64,000 nucleotides of DNA from Maniola hyperantus (lineage: Eukaryota; Arthropoda; Insecta; Lepidoptera; Nymphalidae). The notes beneath the pieces were generated by a model. It did no database searches. It was not told the DNA's origin and saw only the letters and a list, made by a program, of their open reading frames with translations. The number at the start of each line of letters is the position of its first letter. Position 1 is the stretch's first letter. Both the position numbers and the translations under genes were made by a program. Shown piece by piece: positions 57,901 to 64,000 of the stretch. The stretch is from positions 15,354,378 through 15,418,377 of the forward strand of contig NC_048539.1 in assembly GCF_902806685.2 (NCBI RefSeq), given 5' to 3'.

Positions 57901-58632
57901 TCCGCCATCTTGGATTTCAGAATAAATGTCATCATCAAATTCAGCACCCTCGAAAACCCTGAAAACGACACCCATGTCTATTTTTTGTAAAAAATCCATG
58001 TCGGCCATCTTGGATTTCAAAATAAATGTCATCATCCAATTCAGCACCCTCGAAAACCCTGAAAACGACACCCATGTCTATTTTTTGTAAAAAAAATCCA
58101 TGTCGGCCATCTTGGATTTCAGAATAAATGTCATCATCAAATTCAGCACCCTCGAAAACCCTGAAAACGACACCCATGTCAATTTTTGTAAAAAAATCAT
58201 GTCCGCCATCTTGGATTTCAGTATAAATGTCATCATCAAATTCAGCACCCTCTAAAACCCTGAAAACGACACCCATGTCAATTTTTTGTAAAAAAAATCA
58301 TGTCCGCCATCTTGGATTTCAGAATAAATGTCATCATCAAATTCAGCACCCTCGAAAACCCTAAAAACGACACCCATGTCAATTTTTTGTAAAAAAAATT
58401 CATGTCCGCCATCTTGTATTTATAAATAAATAACATCCCGGAAAAGTGCACAATCAGTTAGTACTTGATACACGCGCAATAATATGTATTTATGTAGGTG
58501 TGACACAAGGTGCCAACAAGTTCAAATTAATTCCCGTTGTGTAACAGTGTTACTCAACGGGAATGTTTTGAAATTTTAGGCACCTTGTGTCACAGTGTTA
58601 CACACGGGGGTGTGACTCAACGGGAATAACCC
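54929..58632. mobile_element. 3.7-kb fold-back element with opposed ~101-bp arrays
   Basis: Outer inverted repeats of about 210 bp (54929-55140 and about 58425-58632) begin GGGTTATTCCCGTTGAGTCA and are near identical. Inside, the ~101-bp unit (landmarks GACATGGGTGTCGTTTTC, GAGGGTGCTGAATTTGATGA, AAATCCAAGATGGC) is repeated about 6-7 times forward (55140-55800) and about 25 times reversed (55806-58425), with the switch near 55803. No transposase frame exists; open frames in all phases come from the repeat. It lies inside a family C repeat. An exact target duplication could not be fixed (AAAAAC-like on both sides). Probably a fold-back-type DNA transposon. Confidence 0.85.
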
Positions 58633-58975
58633 AAAAACCCCCCGATGCATAAAAATAAATAAAAATCTGTTTTAGAATCCACAGATAAAGACCTTTCATA
58701 TGATACCCCACTTGATATAGTTACCTATCTAACTTCGAAAATTGAAAATACTTTCATGACCACAATTAATTTTTTTTTGTGTTAAAAAATTCACAGTTTT
58801 CAGATTTTTCCCCGAATGTCTGCTATAAGACCTACATACCTACCAAATTTCATGATTCTAGGTCAACGGGAAGTACCCTGTAGGTTTCTTGACAGACCGA
58901 CAGACTGACAGACAACAAAGTGACCCTATAAGGGTTCCGTTTTCCTTTTGAGGTACGGAACCCTAAAAATCATAA
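58633..58975 (+). repeat. Family C repeat, 3' half, split by the fold-back element
   Basis: GATGCATAAAAATAAATAAA through CATATGATACCCCACTTGAT to GAGGTACGGAACCCTAAAAA. Confidence 0.75.
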
Positions 58976-59378
58976 AATTCTATATTACACTTATTATAAG
59001 TAGGTACTTACCTCGTAGGTAGGTACTTATCTACTCAGTAGGTACCTACCTAACCGTCACTTGAATTGACGCGCTAGAATGACGCTTGCATACAAATTGA
59101 AAATCCATCCGTTACAAAGGCGTACGCACTTCGATTGGGAATTGCGTGTCACCACGCAGCACAATAGGTAATTCAAGTAAAATTCGAGTTATTCCGTTCT
59201 AATACCAAAAATTAATACCACTGGTATTTGTTTGAACTCATATTCATCGTTGCTTATTTGTAAGAAACATTCATCATTCTTAAACACTTTTGAGGAAGAT
59301 CAATCTTTTGCATAAGGTTAGCTGACTTAACACACACAGAAACCACGCATAAAGCTACAAGTAGGTACCTACTTAGCA
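58976..59378. other. Gene-free stretch
   Basis: TACCTACC-type runs and AT-rich DNA. No coding signal. Confidence 0.4.
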
Positions 59379-59572
59379 CACCGCAGCGCAGCGCACCACA
59401 CCTTAGCGCACCGCAGCACACCGCACGCCACCACATCACACCGCACCGCACCGCAGCGCACCTCACCGCACTGGAGCTCATCACACCGCACCGCGCACCA
59501 CATTGCAGCGCACCGCATCGCACCGCACCTGATAGCACACCGCACAGCACCGCACCACAGCACACTCGACAG
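59379..59572. repeat. (GCACC/GCAGC)n low-complexity tract
   Basis: About 190 bp of variations on GCACCGCACCGCAGC. The Cys-rich open frames on the minus strand (59254-59587) are artefacts of this five-base periodicity. Confidence 0.8.
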
Positions 59573-60244
59573 TGTGTGTCTAATCACGAACGATGAAGTA
59601 TTGTAAATAAACTACCTTATTACAAACTAGATGGCGCTGCTTGAATTGACATTACTCGTTGGGCACTCGTCGATTTTTACACTGTTATCTACTAGTTCAT
59701 AGTTGCAACTTTTTTATTCATTAGAACCAACGAATCACACTGTTACTCGATCTCGATGGTAAGAAAAAATCCTAAAGAGTCACATTTATTTATTTACTTG
59801 GGTGTGAGGCTGATACATATAAGTTATAACCAATTAATTTATTAATTCTTGCCCTATCTTCTCATAGCAATTTAAAATAGGTACCTAGGTAAATTATATA
59901 ATTAATTAATAATACATATTATCTATTGTATTATGTATATATAATTTACCCAAGTAATTTTTTTTATAGGAAAGCGTAAATGTAAGCAAAAAATCTAACA
60001 TTGATCATTGTTGAGTTTTCCTCCGAGTCCATATAAGTACATACTCCGCATTCGTCATGTAAGTAGGTAGGTACCTACATAATAACTCCTTAAGTGTGCA
60101 ATTGATAACAATCATTATTAATTGTTTTGTATATAGTGATTGCGCATGCCAATCGAGTCCAATTGCGCAATTGTGTCTTCGATTACCGCCTAGGGTCCGT
60201 TCACGTTGAAACCATCGTAGGTATGTCTATCAACCAAAAAAAAT
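59573..60244. other. Gene-free stretch
   Basis: AT-rich; a local inverted repeat GTACCTAGGTAAATTATATA / TATATATAATTTACCCAAG lies at 59881-59959. No coding signal. Confidence 0.4.
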
Positions 60245-60610
60245 AAAAACTGGCCAAGTGCGAGTCAGGCTCGCGCACTGAGGGTTCCGTACTACAATCG
60301 TATTTTATCGACAGTGTGCACGATAAATCAAAAACTATTATGCCTAAAAATAAATAAAAATCTGGTTTAAGAACGCACAGGTATAGTTCATGACCACAAT
60401 TAAATTTTTTGTGTGTGATGTAACCCTAAATTCACGGTTTTCAGATTTTTCTCCTTATGTCTGCTATAAGACCTACCTACCTGCCAAATTTCATGATTCT
60501 AAGTCAACGGAAAGTACCTTCCCGGTAGGTTTCCTGACAGACAGACAGACAGACAACAAAATGATCCTATAAGGGTTCCGTTTTTCCTTTTTAGGTACGG
60601 AACCCTAAAA
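60245..60610 (+). repeat. Family C repeat, full length
   Basis: TGGCCAAGTGCGAGTCAGGC, CGTATTTTATCGACAGTGTG, GGTTTCCTGACAGACAGACA, ending TTAGGTACGGAACCCTAAAA. Confidence 0.75.
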
Positions 60611-61257
60611 ATCGGCAATGCATGTTGATGAAAGAATTTTTATAGGATTCCGTATTAAAAACGCACTAAGCATCACACAGTACTCAGTAGTACGAGTACC
60701 TACCTAGTTATTGTCATTTACCAATAGGCTAGTTGACACTTTTTTTAAGTTGGTCTTAAATGGTTAATATTTGTCCTATTAGATCAAAAAAATTAACACT
60801 ATATTTTTTTGCGCCCTAAAAACCGTAAAACTTTAATTTAAAAATATTTTTTTCTTAGACAGGTGAAAACACTGTCGGCCATGTTTGGCCCATAGATTAT
60901 CTGTGCTCTGCCGTCATGCATTTGTAAACAACAGCATAACCTCCCAAAGTTTAATAAACATGACTTCTATACTAGTTTACATGAAAAATATAGTAATTAT
61001 CGTTATTGTATCATCCGAGAATGTAAAAAACGCATCGATAAAGACCACAGGAAAGTTGTGGATTAGAGTGCCCAGTGAAATAAATATACGTAACACGCGA
61101 AGACTTGCTTAAAGGGATCCTATATGACAAAGACTTCAACCCAAATTTATTTTTGCAAAGATCAGTTTGTTGTAAGTCTTACTTAATAACTTATTCAATT
61201 TATAAAGAGAAAACGATATTTTTTTACGTTTCCTATGAGTTTTTAGAAATATATAAA
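60611..61257. other. Gene-free stretch with a possible old transposon
   Basis: AT-rich. An open frame at 60885-61112 has no recognised domain. Confidence 0.35.
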
Positions 61258-61480
61258 AACTAGCTTATGCTCGTGACTTCGCCCGCGTGGACTTCATAAA
61301 TTTCAAACCCCCATTTAACCCACTCAGGGGTGGAATTTCAAAAAATCCTTTCCTAGTGGATACCTTCTCTTTACCTACAAAGAACACACCCACCAAATTT
61401 CATGTATCTAGGACCAGCTGTTTAGATGTTTAGGCTGTGCGTTGATATATAAGTTAGTCAGGACTTTAAATTTTATATAT
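61258..61480 (+). repeat. Family A repeat, diverged
   Basis: ACTAGCTTATGCTCGTGACT, TTCAAACCCCCATTTAACCC, GGCTGTGCGTTGATATATAA. Confidence 0.6.
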
Positions 61481-62689
61481 ATCGATACTACGTTAGTCCC
61501 CGCGTGACATAGGGATGACATTTCTTTGTTTACATATTTAATGACATCACGTCATGGCTGACAGCGTTTTCTGCGTTTCAAATAAAAATAAAAACTGTAT
61601 TTTTTTAAATTGGTTTTATATATCCATCCTGCGTTTTTAAAAATTGTTATTGATATATTTCGTTGTCTTAAGCAAAATACTATAATAAATAATCATTTAT
61701 TGGACGAAATTAGATATGAGTCAAGTAGCCTATTGTTTATACTTTTGCTGGTCGACTCATACCTATTATTATGGGTAATACTATTGCTGTAACATACCTA
61801 CTTTAAAATAAATTAAGCGTCGATTTTAATTGCAAAATTATCTCTAAAACTTCTAAGACGTCGTTGTACATTTTTGTGAAATGGTACCTAACTACTAGAT
61901 AAAAGGCACACTATTCACAGTACCTAGACTTTATTAAGTAGCTGGTGTGACTATGAGGCATGAGCACAGATAATTTATTGTAGGCATAGATAAAAATGAC
62001 AAGATACCTATAATGGTCAGGCGAACAAAATTTTTCACGGTTTTGGAACCAAATAAATCAGCGCCACCTCTTAGATACTATAATGAACGACCCGTTTGAA
62101 ATCCAGGTTCTGAGGTTGCATTGGTGCTAAAGCACCACTGAGTCGGTGCTATTTTGTTTGTTCAATAGCCCTGTTATTTATACCCATGAAGGAGCTTTGT
62201 CGCAGAATAATAAAACGGTTTGCATATGGCGGCAGTTGGCAATAAATGCTTGTTTAACTGGAGTACCTATGGGCGGACGACTATCTACTCTAAACTAAAC
62301 GACATGTCGCCAGATAAAATGTTGCACAAGAAATATGTACCTCTAAGTCACACTAATACAACTTTTGAGACATTTAGAAGTTATGGTGGAATAAAAAACT
62401 CACATAGGTACTATGTATAGTGCATTAAATATTAACTGGCGTGTTTCCACTTGAGACTGTCATTAGCAATAACAAGAGAATTACATTCGGCATGCGACGT
62501 TAACAATAGGGGTGATAAACCAAACACTCGTAGAGCCCATTCATTTTTAAAGGAGCCGGTTCAACCTTATAATATATTTTATTGAAAACCAACCAGTGTT
62601 GATGCTTTTGAATTCACCCGCCACGACTTAATCCTGAAAACAATAAACTCCTAATAATGGGGAAAGGGGAGATGAGGCATACCTAGGGA
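61481..62689. other. Gene-free stretch
   Basis: AT-rich; open frames 61610-61792 and 62220-62420 show no coding character. A small hairpin (AAGCACCACTGAGTCGGTGC) is at 62129-62148. Confidence 0.35.
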
Positions 62690-62778
62690 ACAGGACAAAA
62701 GTTTTTGAAACTAAAAGTCCTTAGTGTGGTTCCGTTATATCGATGTAGTTCCGCCTACTGGACGGTTTTTATGACTTT

Positions 62779-63120
62779 ACTAGCTTATGCTCGCGACTTC
62801 GTTCCCGTGGACTACACTTTCAAGCCCCTATTTTGCCCCCTTAGGACTTTGAGCACTCATCCGTGAAACCACGGATTCCGTAAAAATACGAATCGAGTGA
62901 GTAGGACCTACCAACGTATTGGTATGACCTCAAAAATCCTTTCTTAACGGATACCTGCGTCGAGCCTGCGTCATTATAGCTATCTGCGTGCCAAATTTCA
63001 TCCCTATCCGTCAGTAGTTTGAGATGTACATTGATAGATCAGTCAGTCAGTCAGTCAGTCAGCTTTTCCTTTTATACAATAATCATTTATTGTATAAAAG
63101 GAAAAGCTGACTGACTGACT
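62779..63120 (+). repeat. Family A repeat followed by its own inverted 3' end
   Basis: Forward copy to GATAGATCAGTCAGTCAG, ending TTTTCCTTTTATACAATAAT at about 63085. Then TTATTGTATAAAAGGAAAAG and CTGACTGACTGACTGAT in reverse. The two 3' ends form a perfect hairpin of about 40 bp. Confidence 0.65.
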
Positions 63121-63251
63121 GATGAATCGTATGCAACGCACCGACTCGAGTCTCAGTGCGCTCGGCGACGCGCAGTCTGGCTTGGCCCAGGCGACGTGAA
63201 GTCTACTTCACCATGTTATTTGATATTGTTTACGATTCTGTTATCTTGTGA

Positions 63252-63402
63252 CTATACTAACTTATGCTCGCGAATTCGATCGCGTGGACTACACAAATTT
63301 CAAACCCCTATTTCATCCCCGTTCCGTCCAGTAGTTTGAGCTGTGCGTTGATAGATCAGTCAGTCAGTCAGCCAGTCACCTTTTAGTTATAAATATTTAG
63401 AT
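63252..63402 (+). repeat. Family A repeat, internally deleted, inside the tandem array
   Basis: ACTAACTTATGCTCGCGAAT, TTCAAACCCCTATTTCATCC, then directly CCAGTAGTTTGAGCTGTGCG and CAGTCAGCCAGTCACC. Confidence 0.65.
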
Positions 63403-64000
63403 TTTGTCGAGGTTATTGCAGCCTGCAGTGCTTTGATGTTTTATTGGCACAATATTACGGTTAAAGAGAATACTTAGGTAGGGATTTCAAATTTTGTTTA
63501 TTCTACGATAAAAAGTCGTCAGTGTGGTTCTGTCTACTAGACGGTTCTTATAACTTTACGAAGCGTATGCAACGCATCGACTCGAGTCTCGGTGCACTGG
63601 GCGACGCGCAGTCTGGCTTGGCCGAGGCAACGTGAAATCTACTTCATCATGTTATGTGATATTGTTTACAATTCTGTTTTCTTATGGCTATAATTTTGTC
63701 GAGCTTATTGCAGCCTGCAGGTGTCTTTTGATGTTCTTTTTACACAATATTACGGATAAAGAGGATACTTAGGGATTTCAAATTTTGTTTGATTTACGAC
63801 AAATAGTCGTTAGTGTGGTTCTGTCTACTGGACGGTTCTTATGACTTTAGCGTATGCAACGCACCGACTCGAGTCTCGGTGCGGTCGGCGACGCGCAGTC
63901 TGGCTTGGCCGAGGCGCGACGTGAAGTCTACTTCAACATATTGTTATTTGATATTGCTTACAATATTTCTGTTTTCTTATGGCTGTATTTTGTCGAGGTT

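Larger units (their letters stand above)
62690..64000. repeat. ~290-bp tandem array, interrupted by repeats
   Basis: Units share GTATGCAACGCACCGACTCG, GACGCGCAGTCTGGCTTGGC, ATTGCAGCCTGCAG and GTCTACTGGACGGTT. Anchor GTCGAG occurs at 63406, 63698 and 63992 (spacing 292 and 294). The earlier unit is opened by insertions at about 62779-63120 and 63252-63402. The array continues past the window end. Confidence 0.75.

Noticed and set aside
55310..58276. Series of ORFs in several frames reading MSFSGFSRVLNLMMTFILKS and MGVVFRVFEGAEFDDDIYSE
   Set aside because: They are phases of a ~101-bp tandem DNA repeat lying on both strands. All phases are open in places and no start, splice or domain evidence supports a protein.
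55140..58425. Regular repeat array considered as CRISPR
   Set aside because: Units are contiguous, with no unique spacers, in an animal genome.
59254..59587. Cys/Arg/Val-rich ORFs on the minus strand
   Set aside because: Pure translation of the (GCACC)n low-complexity tract.
62100..62165. AAAGCACCACTGAGTCGGTGC resembles the 3' hairpin of a Cas9 tracrRNA scaffold
   Set aside because: A short hairpin matches by chance; there is no further scaffold similarity and no reason for a vector sequence here.

Overview
The window is animal nuclear DNA, almost certainly from a moth or butterfly (Lepidoptera). Evidence: split genes with GT-AG introns, insect-type orthologues (Brahma, Porcupine, XRCC2, Torsin, ATG5, EMG1, Brinker), an AT-rich background full of short TACCTACC runs, and hundreds of copies of short interspersed repeats of the kind known from lepidopteran genomes (for example repeats containing GCGACTTCGTCCGCGTGGA). 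I cannot name the species.

Layout. 1-28.1 kb is a gene-rich block built of three successive head-to-head gene pairs: brahma(-)/porcupine(+), XRCC2(-)/torsin(+) and ATG5(-)/EMG1(+). Neighbouring pairs meet tail to tail. The first intron of brahma, 5.5 kb long, hosts a complete seven-exon gene on the opposite strand: an M14 carboxypeptidase-like protein in which all three zinc ligands and the catalytic glutamate are replaced. From 28.1 to 53.0 kb I find no host gene, only decayed LINE ends, SINEs, MITEs, a hAT-type MITE, GC-rich islands and low-complexity DNA. At 53.1-53.9 kb lies an intronless brinker gene. The gene-free stretch upstream of it may be its regulatory territory. 54.9-58.6 kb is a 3.7-kb fold-back element: about 210-bp inverted termini enclose two opposed arrays of a ~101-bp unit (about 32 units). 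The element splits an older interspersed repeat in two. The right end (62.7-64.0 kb) is a ~290-bp tandem array interrupted by SINE-like repeats and running out of the window.

The genes do not form one pathway. They cover chromatin remodelling (brahma), Wnt acylation (porcupine), homologous recombination (XRCC2), the ER/nuclear-envelope AAA+ ATPase torsin, autophagy conjugation (ATG5), 18S rRNA methylation (EMG1) and repression of Dpp/BMP target genes (brinker). What unites the first block is architecture. The three bidirectional intergenic regions carry related sequence, including copies or near copies of AGTGATTATATACTCTTTGG roughly 50-370 bp upstream of the start codons.

The points most worth a second look are the nested pseudo-carboxypeptidase, the related sequence in the three divergent promoters, the hAT insertion with a perfect 8-bp target duplication in the brahma/porcupine intergenic region, and the large fold-back element beside brinker. 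All calls come from reading the sequence by eye; splice junctions were chosen by GT-AG, reading frame and family conservation.
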